40,484 nucleotides of DNA from DASRFA01 sp035651755 (GTDB lineage: Bacteria; Desulfobacterota; Binatia; UBA12015): positions 1 to 40,484 of the forward strand of contig DASRFA010000048.1 of assembly GCA_035651755.1 (NCBI GenBank). Direction: 5' to 3'. Shown piece after piece: positions 15,142 through 22,777 of the stretch. Below the pieces are notes generated by a model. It ran no database searches and had not been told where the DNA came from. It saw only the letters and a program-made list of their open reading frames with translations. Made by a program: the position numbers and the translations under genes. Positions within the stretch are counted from its first letter, which is position 1. Every line of letters starts with the position of its first letter.

Positions 15142-17678
15142 CCTCCGATCTCCAGGCGCGCGCCCGGGCGCATTGCCGTCGCCGGCACGCGGTGGTCGAC
15201 CGCCGATCCGTCGGCTCGCCGTTCGCGCACCCGCTCGACGACCACCGGGACGCCGAAGCTCCGCACGACCTCGATCGACGTGCGACCGCGCTCGGCCTCG
15301 TGGTCGAGCATCGCCCAGAACCCCGGGAAGAAGAACGGGCAGCGGAGGCGCGGGACGTCCGCCCCGGCGCGGGGGCCGATCACGAGCGTCGCGCGCGGGA
15401 CGTCGAGCGCGGCGCCGGTGAGCGCGTTCGGCACCGCCCAGAAGACCGGATGGGTCATGTAGATCGACTCGCCGTCGCCGCGGAGGCCCGCACTCCAGGC
15501 GTTGCCGTCGCTCCAGACCCGATCGACGATCGAGCGGATCACCGAAAGCCCCTCGTCGACGAGACCGACGTAGATCTGCTCGCACGCCTGATACGAGATC
15601 ACCTGCCAGACGTAGGTCATCACCTCGCCCGCCGGCATCCCGCGCTGGAAAGGGTGCGCGACCTCCTCGCCGTCGAAGCGCGCCTCGGAGAGCGGCAGGC
15701 GCGGGCGCACGCCGTCGCCGCGCGCGAGCTCGAAGAGGACGCGGTGCTGGTGGCGCAGGTGGCTCCGCGCGCGCGCCGGCGGCACGACGGGCTCGAGGCC
15801 CGCGTAGCGGGCGATCCAGTCGCCGGCGAGGGCGGCGGTGAAGAGCGTGTCGCGGTCCGACGTCGAGCGATAGAAGCCGCGCTCGTCCCAGAGCTCGGCG
15901 ATGCGTGCTTCGGCGATCGCCCGCCTTCGATCGTAGTGCGCGACCCGCGCCGGGTCGGCCGCGGCCGCGAGGTCCGCCATCGCGGCGAGCGTCGCGGCCC
16001 AGAGCGTCGCGGTGTACGAGAACACTCCCGGGAAGTCCCACACGTCGTACGTCGTGCCGCCCTCCGGGACGCCGCGCGGCGCGATCGAGTCGAGGTACTC
16101 GACGGCGCGCACCAGGTCTTCCCAGAAGCGCTCGAGCAGCGTCCGGCTGCCCGACGTACGCCAGTGCTTCGCGACCTGCAGCACGAGCGACATGGAGAGG
16201 TCGGTCCACTCCTTCGCCGGGAGGAAGTCGCGGATGAACATCGGCCAGCCGTAGGGGACGTCGGTCGAGCCGAGCGCGAGGTCGCAGTTGCCGTTGCCGT
16301 GCGGGATCGCGCCGCGCGCGTCGTGGAGGCGGCGGAACTCGTCGAGCTCCGACAGGTCGAGCTCGGCAAAGAAGACCGACAGGTACGGGTGAGCGGAGAG
16401 CCGCTGGTCGTTCGTTCCGGTGAGACCGCCCATCGGCCAGTGCCAGTCGACGCCCTCGAGCGTGTAGAGGCGACCGCTCAGCGGGACGACCGTGTTCGCG
16501 AGGACGGAGTCGGCGGAGTTGAGGAGCGCGCGCACGAGCCAGCGCGGGAGCGTCGAGCCATCGAGCAGACGCGCGAGCTCGAGCGACCGCGCAGCGAGGT
16601 CTTCGCGGCGGTCGAGGAGCTCGCTCGCGACCGCGTCGAGGCCCGCGAAGTGGTTCTCGTAGACGTGGCCGACGCGGATCCCGTCGTGCGATCCGCCGCC
16701 GGGCTTGGCGAGCGCGGGCTCGGTCACGTGGTCGGCCGTCCACCAGGCGAGCGCGAACGCGACGTCGCACGTCGCGCCCGGCTCGAGCCGGGCGCGCACC
16801 GCGACCGCGGCTGCCGGTCGCGCGCGGGGTGTCGCGGCCGGTACGCTCGCGATCCGCCCGTCGCGTGCGAAGTCGTCGACAACGGGGCAGCGCGGCCCGC
16901 TCGCGTCCCACCCGTCGCACACGGTGACCTCGGAGCCGGGCGGCGCTTCGGCGAGCAGCAGGTACTCGCCCGTCACCGAGCGACGATGCGAGCCGTCCGG
17001 CCAGCGCTCGCGCGTGCGGAAGCGCACCCCTCGCCGCCCGCCGATGTCGACGGGCTCCTGGAACGCGTCGTCGCTCGAGTCGTACACGACGCGTTGCTTG
17101 ACCGACCGGAGCTCGCGCTCCGGTCCGAGCTCCACCCCGAGGTGGCCGGTTCCGCCCCGGCCGAGCGGGTTCTCGAACGAGAAGAGGAGCGCGACCTCGG
17201 CCGCGCTCGCGAGCGGATTCGAGACCGTGAACCGGAAGACGGCACCCGGCATGGTCGAGTCGCGGACGTCGTGCGGGACGAGCGGCGTGAAGCCGTCGAG
17301 GCGAACCGCGAGCGGCAGCCCGCCGTACGAGAGCGCGAATGCCGGGAGCCGGCCGACGAACGCGGTCTCCGCCACGTTCCGCACCCCCTCGTACTCCCTT
17401 GCCGGGGAGTCGGCCGCGTCTGCCGCCCACGGGAGCCGAAGAAGAGCGGTCTCCGCGGCGCCTCCGGCGCGGACGAAGAGCGCGTGGAACGACCCGCGGA
17501 GACCGCGCACCGGGCACATCCAGTTGTTGTTCGACCGCAGCTCGCCGAAGCTGCCGTCCGCGTTGAAGCAGACGCCGCCGGTGCCGATTCCCCCGAGCGG
17601 AAAGCCGCGCGCGACGCGGCAGCTCAGGTAGGCTTCGGCCTCGGGGTCGAACCGGACGGGCCGGGACGGCTCGGACAC
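15138..17678 (-). CDS. GH116 family beta-glucosidase/glucosylceramidase-like protein
   Basis: 846 residues with the two-domain plan of GBA2-type glycosidases (GH116). The N-terminal beta-sandwich domain starts RGFPLGGIGTGGVCFNADG, the family hallmark. The C-terminal (alpha/alpha)6 barrel includes GAIPHGNGN, EWTDLSMSLVLQVAKHWRTSG and GGTTYDVWDFPGVFSYTA. By alignment from memory with human GBA2, the nucleophile is E408 (YTLEGVDW) and the acid/base is D545 (TTYDVW). It hydrolyses beta-glucosides in this family; the natural substrate is unknown. No signal peptide is seen, so it is likely cytosolic. The start is GTG at 17678, beginning MSEPSRPVRF. Its stop overlaps the NTF2-like gene's ATG. Confidence 0.82.
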   Translation of the reverse strand: MSEPSRPVRFDPEAEAYLSCRVARGFPLGGIGTGGVCFNADGSFGELRSNNNWMCPVRGLRGSFHALFVRAGGAAETALLRLPWAADAADSPAREYEGVRNVAETAFVGRLPAFALSYGGLPLAVRLDGFTPLVPHDVRDSTMPGAVFRFTVSNPLASAAEVALLFSFENPLGRGGTGHLGVELGPERELRSVKQRVVYDSSDDAFQEPVDIGGRRGVRFRTRERWPDGSHRRSVTGEYLLLAEAPPGSEVTVCDGWDASGPRCPVVDDFARDGRIASVPAATPRARPAAAVAVRARLEPGATCDVAFALAWWTADHVTEPALAKPGGGSHDGIRVGHVYENHFAGLDAVASELLDRREDLAARSLELARLLDGSTLPRWLVRALLNSADSVLANTVVPLSGRLYTLEGVDWHWPMGGLTGTNDQRLSAHPYLSVFFAELDLSELDEFRRLHDARGAIPHGNGNCDLALGSTDVPYGWPMFIRDFLPAKEWTDLSMSLVLQVAKHWRTSGSRTLLERFWEDLVRAVEYLDSIAPRGVPEGGTTYDVWDFPGVFSYTATLWAATLAAMADLAAAADPARVAHYDRRRAIAEARIAELWDERGFYRSTSDRDTLFTAALAGDWIARYAGLEPVVPPARARSHLRHQHRVLFELARGDGVRPRLPLSEARFDGEEVAHPFQRGMPAGEVMTYVWQVISYQACEQIYVGLVDEGLSVIRSIVDRVWSDGNAWSAGLRGDGESIYMTHPVFWAVPNALTGAALDVPRATLVIGPRAGADVPRLRCPFFFPGFWAMLDHEAERGRTSIEVVRSFGVPVVVERVRERRADGSAVDHRVPATAMRPGARLEIGG

Positions 17679-17709
17679 GACCCCGGACCTGCCGGCAAGC
17701 GGCTCCGAC

Positions 17710-17741
17710 TGTCAACCGGCCGCCACGCTCGAACCTTGACA
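17710..17741. promoter_or_regulatory. Outward-facing TTGACA boxes in the divergent gap
   Basis: The 258-bp gap between GH116 (minus) and the glycan operon (plus) contains TTGACA on the minus strand (17715-17710) and TTGACA on the plus strand (17736-17741), 20 bases apart and pointing away from each other. Both match the sigma-70 -35 consensus, but no good -10 box follows at 16-18 bases on either side. The minus box would place transcription start almost at the GH116 start codon. Tentative. Confidence 0.25.
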
Positions 17742-17936
17742 CCCGGCGGCCATGGTGGTTCTCCGGGCACGAAGCACGGGGCCCTCGAGCTGCCGAGCGA
17801 TCCGAGACGCCTGGGGGAGCACGATGAACCCGCTTCCGATCCTTCCCGCACGATCGCTCCGCATCGGTCACCGGTCGCGCGCCACCCACCCGGCTCGGTG
17901 CGCATGCGGCGGGTCGGTCCGCCCGAGCAGCGACGC

Positions 17937-19304
17937 GTGAGCTTGCCGCAGCACGAGCCGCGCATCCTTTCGCTCGTCGGCGAGCACGCTCGGCGGGCCG
18001 CCGGCGGTGCTCACATCGAGCCCGCCGTCGGGTCGCCCACGCGCCAGACGCACCCGCGCGCGGACCGGCCGCTCCGGATCCTTCACGTCGTCCAGGGATA
18101 CGCGCCGGCGATCGGGGGCACCGAGCGCGTCGTGCAGCGGCTCTCCGAGGAGCTCGTCCGCCAGTTCGGCGACGACGTGACCGTCTTCACGACCGACTCC
18201 TACAGTGCCGAGGCCTTCCCGCGTCCGTCGCTGCCGCGCATGGCGCCGGGCTGGGAGAGCCGGAACGGCGTCCGCGTGCGCCGCTTCCCCGTGTGGCGGA
18301 AGCCGGGCGCGCTCCTGAACGTGGTGCAGGGCGTCGCGTTCCGCTGGAACCTGCCGTTCAACGAGCACCTCCGCACCTGGTACGGCGGTCCCCTGATCCC
18401 GCTCCTCGCGGGCGCGATCCGCCGTTTTCCCGCCGACGTCGTCGCCTCGTCGTCGTTCCCGCTCATGCACATGTACGATGCGCTCCGCGGCGCCCATCGC
18501 GCCGGCCGGCCGTGCGTCTTCATCGGCGGGCTCCACCCGGAGGACCGCTGGGGCTTCGACCGCGCGCGCATCCATCGCGCCATCCAGAAATGCGACCGCT
18601 ACATCGCGTACACCGGCTACGAGGCGGAGCGGGTCATCGCGCGCGGCGCCTCTCCCGAGCGCATCGAGACGATCGCGCTGGGCGTCGATCCCGAGCCGTT
18701 CCTTTCCGTCGACGCCGGCGAGGCGAAGCGCGCGCTCGGCCTCGGAACGAGCCGGGTCGTCGGCTTCGTGGGACAGCTCGGCGTCCACAAGGGCGTCGAC
18801 ACGATCCTCGAGGCGATGCCCGCCGTGTGGCAGCGCTGCCCCGACGTGCAGCTCGTGATCGCGGGCGCGCGGACGGTGTTCGCCGCGTACGTCGAGACGC
18901 GCATCGCCGCGCTGCCGGCCGAGCTCCGGCAGCGCGTCCGCCTCGTCGAGGACTTCCCGGAGCCGCAGAAGCCGCTCCTCTTCGGCGCGCTCGATGCGTT
19001 CGCCCTGCCGTCCGCGTTCGAGTCGTTCGGCATCACGTATCTGGAAGCGTGGGCCGCGGGGAAGCCGGTCATCGGGTGCAGGACGGGCGCGGTGTCCTGC
19101 GTCGTGGAGCACGATCGCGACGGGCTCCTGGTCCCGGTGCGCGACCCGCACGGCCTCGCCGAGGCGCTGCTGCGCATCCTCGAGAACCCCGGCCTCGGAC
19201 GCGCGATGGGTGCGGCCGGCCGGCGGAAGGTCCTGCGCGACCACACGTGGCCGGCGGTCGCCGCCCGGTTCCGCAACGCGTATCTGCGTGCGATCGCCGC
19301 GTGA
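17937..19304 (+). CDS. Glycosyltransferase family 4 (GT-B fold)
   Basis: 455 residues from GTG at 17937. The GT4 fold starts at RPLRILHVVQGYAPAIGGTE, where the Gly-rich loop binds nucleotide sugar or acceptor. The donor half has VVGFVGQLGVHKGVDTILEA and the conserved E-x7-E pair E362/E370 in FESFGITYLEAWAAGKPVIG, followed by GRRKVLRDHTW. It transfers a sugar from a nucleotide donor, probably on the cytoplasmic face of the membrane. The first ~40 residues precede the fold and may not be translated; ATG at 17904 is another candidate start and neither has a clear ribosome binding site. First gene of a five-gene operon, 27 bases before the GT-C gene. Confidence 0.88.
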   Translation: MSLPQHEPRILSLVGEHARRAAGGAHIEPAVGSPTRQTHPRADRPLRILHVVQGYAPAIGGTERVVQRLSEELVRQFGDDVTVFTTDSYSAEAFPRPSLPRMAPGWESRNGVRVRRFPVWRKPGALLNVVQGVAFRWNLPFNEHLRTWYGGPLIPLLAGAIRRFPADVVASSSFPLMHMYDALRGAHRAGRPCVFIGGLHPEDRWGFDRARIHRAIQKCDRYIAYTGYEAERVIARGASPERIETIALGVDPEPFLSVDAGEAKRALGLGTSRVVGFVGQLGVHKGVDTILEAMPAVWQRCPDVQLVIAGARTVFAAYVETRIAALPAELRQRVRLVEDFPEPQKPLLFGALDAFALPSAFESFGITYLEAWAAGKPVIGCRTGAVSCVVEHDRDGLLVPVRDPHGLAEALLRILENPGLGRAMGAAGRRKVLRDHTWPAVAARFRNAYLRAIAA

Positions 19305-19331
19305 CCCGCGGCACGCCGCCCGCCGCGCCGC

Positions 19332-21896
19332 GTGGCCGTGCTGAGCCTGCTCGGCGGCGGTGGTCTGCTCGCCGCCGCCGCGCTCCGCGTCTGGCGGCGC
19401 CCGCCCGCGGACGGCACGCGCGCGCCCGTCGACGCGCTCGAGGCGATCTACTTGACGCTCGTCACGGGGCTCGTCGTGCTGGGATGGCTCGGGGTCGCGC
19501 TCGCGACCGCGGGGCGGTTCTCGGCCGAGTCGGTCGGCGCGTGCTGCGCGCTCGCGGCCGCGGCCATCGTCGCGCTCGGAGGACGGCGCGCACACGTCCG
19601 AGCTCCGCGAGCCGGCCTCGCGGAGCTCGCGGTCGTCGGCATCCTGGTGGCGAGCGCGGTCGCGTACGCGCGCCCGCACGAGTACGTGCTCGGCGGCGCG
19701 GATGCCGGCACGTACATGAACGTCGCGACCGGGATCGCGCGCACCGGGAGCCTCGTCGTCCGCGACGACTGGGTCGCGCTCGCAGCCCGTCACGACGACG
19801 CGTCGCTGCGCCCTTCGCCGAAGCACCTCCGGACGCGCTTCATCCAGTTCGTCGGCTGGTACGTCGACGACGACGATCCGGCGCGGGTCCTGCCGCAATT
19901 CCTCCCGCTCCATCCCGCGCTCGTCGCGGTCGCGATCGCGGCCGGCGGGGTACGCGCCGGGCTCTACGTCGCTCCGGCGTGCGCGCTGCTCGGTCTCGCC
20001 GGCGTGTTCCTGGTCGCGCGCCGCCTCTTCGGAGCGGCGACCGGCGCCGTCGCGGCGGCGATCCTCGCCGCGACCCCGACCCAGCTCTTCTTCGCGCGCT
20101 ACCCGACGGCCGAGCCCCTGACCTTCGCGCTCGTGTTCGCGGGCCTGCTCGCGTACCAGCACCTCAGGGACGACGAGCGGCGATCGCTCGCCTTCGGCGT
20201 CCTCGGCGGCTCGGCATTCGGGGCGGCGGCACTCGCGCGCATCGACGTGCCGGTCGTGCTGGCCCTGGTCGCGGCTGCGCTCGTCGCGGAAGCGGTCGCG
20301 GCCTCGTGGGGCCGGGGCTGGACGGCGTTCGCGATCGCGCTCGCGCTCTTCGTCGCGCACGCGGCCGCGCACGGCGCGCTGCTCGCATGGCCGTACGTCT
20401 GGAACGTCTTCGAGGGTCCGGTACGCGGCGCGGCGGCCGCCCTGGAGCGACACCCGCGGTCGCTGCCGATCGCGGCCGTGGCCGGTGCGGCGCTGGCGCT
20501 CGCCGCGATCGCCGCCGGCGCGCGGGCGTGGCGCGTCGCCGCGGCGCGCGCCCGCCGCGATCGGCTCGCGCGACTCGCGCGCACGTCGCTCGCGGCGATC
20601 GTCGTCGCGGCGAGCGCGTACGCGTACTTCGTCCGGCCCGCGATCGCCCGCCGCGCGACCTCGACGACGTGGCCTTCCGGCCTCGAGTATCCCCTTCTCG
20701 ACGCGCAGAACTGGGTGCGGGTCGGCTGGTACTTGACGCCGTTCGGGCTGGCGCTCGCGACGGCGGGGCTGGCCGTCGTGATCGCGCGCGGCCAGCTCGC
20801 GCGCGCCGGGCTGTTCGTCGCGATCGGCGCCGTCACGACCGCGCAGTACGTCGCCCGGATCCTGACGACGCCGTACCACATCTACGCGATGCGCCGCTTC
20901 GTCCCGATCGCGATGCCGGCGCTCGCGATCTTCGCCGCCGCGGCGCTGACCGCGATCGCGCGCTCGCCGCGCGTGCCGCGCGCGCGCGTCGTCGCGGCGG
21001 TCGCCACTGCGGCTCTCCTCGTCGCGATCCTCGCGCGATCGCGGCCGGCGCTCGCAGGACGCGACTTCGCGGGGGCGATCGACTGGCTCTACACGCTCCA
21101 GAGCCGCTTGCGTCCCGGCTCGGTGATCCTGGTGGCGGAGCCGGGAAGCGCGCTCTTCGCCGACACCTTCGGGCCGCCCCTGCGCTACCTCTTCGACCAC
21201 CCGGTCGTGCCGATCCGCCGCGGGCAGCAGCCGATGCTCGATCTCCTGAAGGACGTCTTCGAGCGCGCGGACGCCGAGGGACGCGCCGTCCAGCTCCTCG
21301 CCGTCGACCCCATCCCCTTCGCGGTGCGGTACAACGTCGCCTTGCGGCCGGTCGCGACCGTGCCGGTCGCGCTCACGATGCTCATGAACACGTACGCCGG
21401 CTTCCCGACCGAGCGCCAGCTGGCGCGCTACGGCATCGAGGTCTTCGACGTCGCGCCGGGCTCGCGCCCGGGCGCGGCCGACCGCGACGTGCTGGTCGAC
21501 GTCGGGACGCTCGACACGCCGTACCTGCGCGGCGGCTTCTCCTACAAGGAGGTCCTCGGCGACGGCACGACCGGCCGCTGGACCGACGGCGACGCGTCGC
21601 TCGAGGTGCCCGTCGACGCGCGCGAGCCGGTCGACGTCGCGATCCGGGCGCGCGTCTTCGACGCCGCCGCCGGCGATCCGCCGCTCGTGCGCGTGCTCTT
21701 CGACGATCGCCCGGTCGCGTCGTTCCGGCCGACCAGCGACTGGCAAGTCGTCCGCTTCACCGCGCTTCCGCGGCCGTACGAGGGCCGCTCGCGGGTACGC
21801 CTCATCACGCCGACGTTCCGGCCGGCCGCCGGCGGCAGCCCCGACGCGCGCGAGCTCGGCGTCTTCGTCGACTGGGTCCGGGTCGCGCGGCGATGA
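19332..21896 (+). CDS. GT-C/PMT-like integral membrane glycosyltransferase
   Basis: 854 residues with roughly a dozen hydrophobic helices through residue ~580, then a soluble C-terminal region of ~270 residues. The first periplasmic loop has GGADAGTYMNVATGIARTG, the acidic motif typical of GT-C enzymes that use lipid-linked sugars. The C-terminal part includes an alpha/beta stretch (LVAEPGSALFADTFGPPLRY) and a terminal beta-sandwich (VDVAIRARVFD, SDWQVVRF, VDWVRVARR). It probably transfers sugars on the outer face of the inner membrane. The start is GTG at 19332. Its TGA stop overlaps the ATG of the following methyltransferase (ATGA). Confidence 0.8.
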   Translation: MAVLSLLGGGGLLAAAALRVWRRPPADGTRAPVDALEAIYLTLVTGLVVLGWLGVALATAGRFSAESVGACCALAAAAIVALGGRRAHVRAPRAGLAELAVVGILVASAVAYARPHEYVLGGADAGTYMNVATGIARTGSLVVRDDWVALAARHDDASLRPSPKHLRTRFIQFVGWYVDDDDPARVLPQFLPLHPALVAVAIAAGGVRAGLYVAPACALLGLAGVFLVARRLFGAATGAVAAAILAATPTQLFFARYPTAEPLTFALVFAGLLAYQHLRDDERRSLAFGVLGGSAFGAAALARIDVPVVLALVAAALVAEAVAASWGRGWTAFAIALALFVAHAAAHGALLAWPYVWNVFEGPVRGAAAALERHPRSLPIAAVAGAALALAAIAAGARAWRVAAARARRDRLARLARTSLAAIVVAASAYAYFVRPAIARRATSTTWPSGLEYPLLDAQNWVRVGWYLTPFGLALATAGLAVVIARGQLARAGLFVAIGAVTTAQYVARILTTPYHIYAMRRFVPIAMPALAIFAAAALTAIARSPRVPRARVVAAVATAALLVAILARSRPALAGRDFAGAIDWLYTLQSRLRPGSVILVAEPGSALFADTFGPPLRYLFDHPVVPIRRGQQPMLDLLKDVFERADAEGRAVQLLAVDPIPFAVRYNVALRPVATVPVALTMLMNTYAGFPTERQLARYGIEVFDVAPGSRPGAADRDVLVDVGTLDTPYLRGGFSYKEVLGDGTTGRWTDGDASLEVPVDAREPVDVAIRARVFDAAAGDPPLVRVLFDDRPVASFRPTSDWQVVRFTALPRPYEGRSRVRLITPTFRPAAGGSPDARELGVFVDWVRVARR

Positions 21897-22777
21897 TCGG
21901 CGACGCCCTCGAACGCGCGCGCGCCGCGGTCGCACGGCGCCTGCCGAAGCGGCGCCTCGGGCCGCCGCTCGATGCGCAGGAGCGCGCGGGCGAGCCGCCC
22001 GCGGCACCGCCGCGCGCGGAGCTCGTCGCCGAGGTGGCCGCGCTCGGCGGCTGGTACCAGCGCATCTACCTCGGCCGCGGCGTGTACACTCTCGACTGGC
22101 CGCACCCGGCCTACCACGAGACCGTGTGGGACGCGCTGTCGCGCGCGCTGCCGGCGGACCTGGCGGGCGCGTCGGTCCTCGACGTCGGGACGAACGCCGG
22201 GTACTTCGCCCTGCAGGCGAAGCGGCGCGGCGCCGGGCGCGTCCTCGGCATCGAGCCCGACCCGCGGTACCTCGCCCAGGCCGAGCTCTGCCGGCGCGTC
22301 TGGCAGTCCGGCGTCGAGTATCGCGCGCTCGCCGCCGAGCAGCTCGGGACCATCGCCGAGTCGTTCGACGTCGTCCTCTTCACCGGCATCCTCTATCACC
22401 TGAAGGGGCCCCTCACGGTGCTCGAGGACGTCGGGCGGCTCTGCCGCGACGCGATCGTCGTCGAGACCGAGGTCATTCCCGAGCACCGCGCCAACCGGGT
22501 CCGGGTCCGGCTCGGGGCGGGCGACCGGCTCCGCGTCCGGACCTGCCGGAGCGGCCTGATGAAGCTCGTCGAGGGCGACGAGCTCAACGGCGACCCGTCG
22601 AACTGGTGGGTCCCGGACACGGCGTGCGTCGCCGGCATGCTCCGGGCCGCCGGCTTTCGACACGTCTCGACTCCCTGCTATCCCGAGAGGACGCGCCTGC
22701 TGATCGTCGCGACCAAGCAGGAGCGGTCGCTCGTCGATCGACGAGCGATCGACGGAGCGTCCAGGCCCGGGAAATGA
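21893..22777 (+). CDS. SAM-dependent methyltransferase, CmoB/DUF1698-like
   Basis: 294 residues. A basic N-terminal helix is followed by WYQRIYLGRGVYTLDWPHP and the class I SAM-binding motif VLDVGTNAGYFALQAKRRGA (about 97-116), acidic end IEPD, then VLFTGILYHLKGPLTVLED. The pattern resembles the mo5U34-tRNA methyltransferase-like (DUF1698) group, which also includes sugar or small-molecule methyltransferases in polysaccharide clusters. Given its place in this operon, methylation of a glycan or its precursor is the better guess. ATG at 21893 overlaps the preceding stop, and its own stop overlaps the next ATG at 22774. The last ~17 residues encode a perfect DNA palindrome and look poorly conserved. 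Confidence 0.82.
   Translation: MIGDALERARAAVARRLPKRRLGPPLDAQERAGEPPAAPPRAELVAEVAALGGWYQRIYLGRGVYTLDWPHPAYHETVWDALSRALPADLAGASVLDVGTNAGYFALQAKRRGAGRVLGIEPDPRYLAQAELCRRVWQSGVEYRALAAEQLGTIAESFDVVLFTGILYHLKGPLTVLEDVGRLCRDAIVVETEVIPEHRANRVRVRLGAGDRLRVRTCRSGLMKLVEGDELNGDPSNWWVPDTACVAGMLRAAGFRHVSTPCYPERTRLLIVATKQERSLVDRRAIDGASRPGK
22727..22748. repeat. 22-bp perfect palindrome
   Basis: TCGCTCGTCGA followed directly by its reverse complement TCGACGAGCGA. It lies inside the 3' end of the methyltransferase gene, 25 bases before the start of the GT2-GT4 gene, where an mRNA hairpin could affect coupling or ribosome loading. Confidence 0.8.

Noticed and set aside
15192..22777. Very long overlapping open frames on both strands (over 1300 codons each) across the GH116 gene and the glycan operon
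   Set aside because: Arg/Ala/Asp-rich translations with no recognisable domains, lying antisense or out of frame to clear genes; expected from extreme GC at third codon positions.
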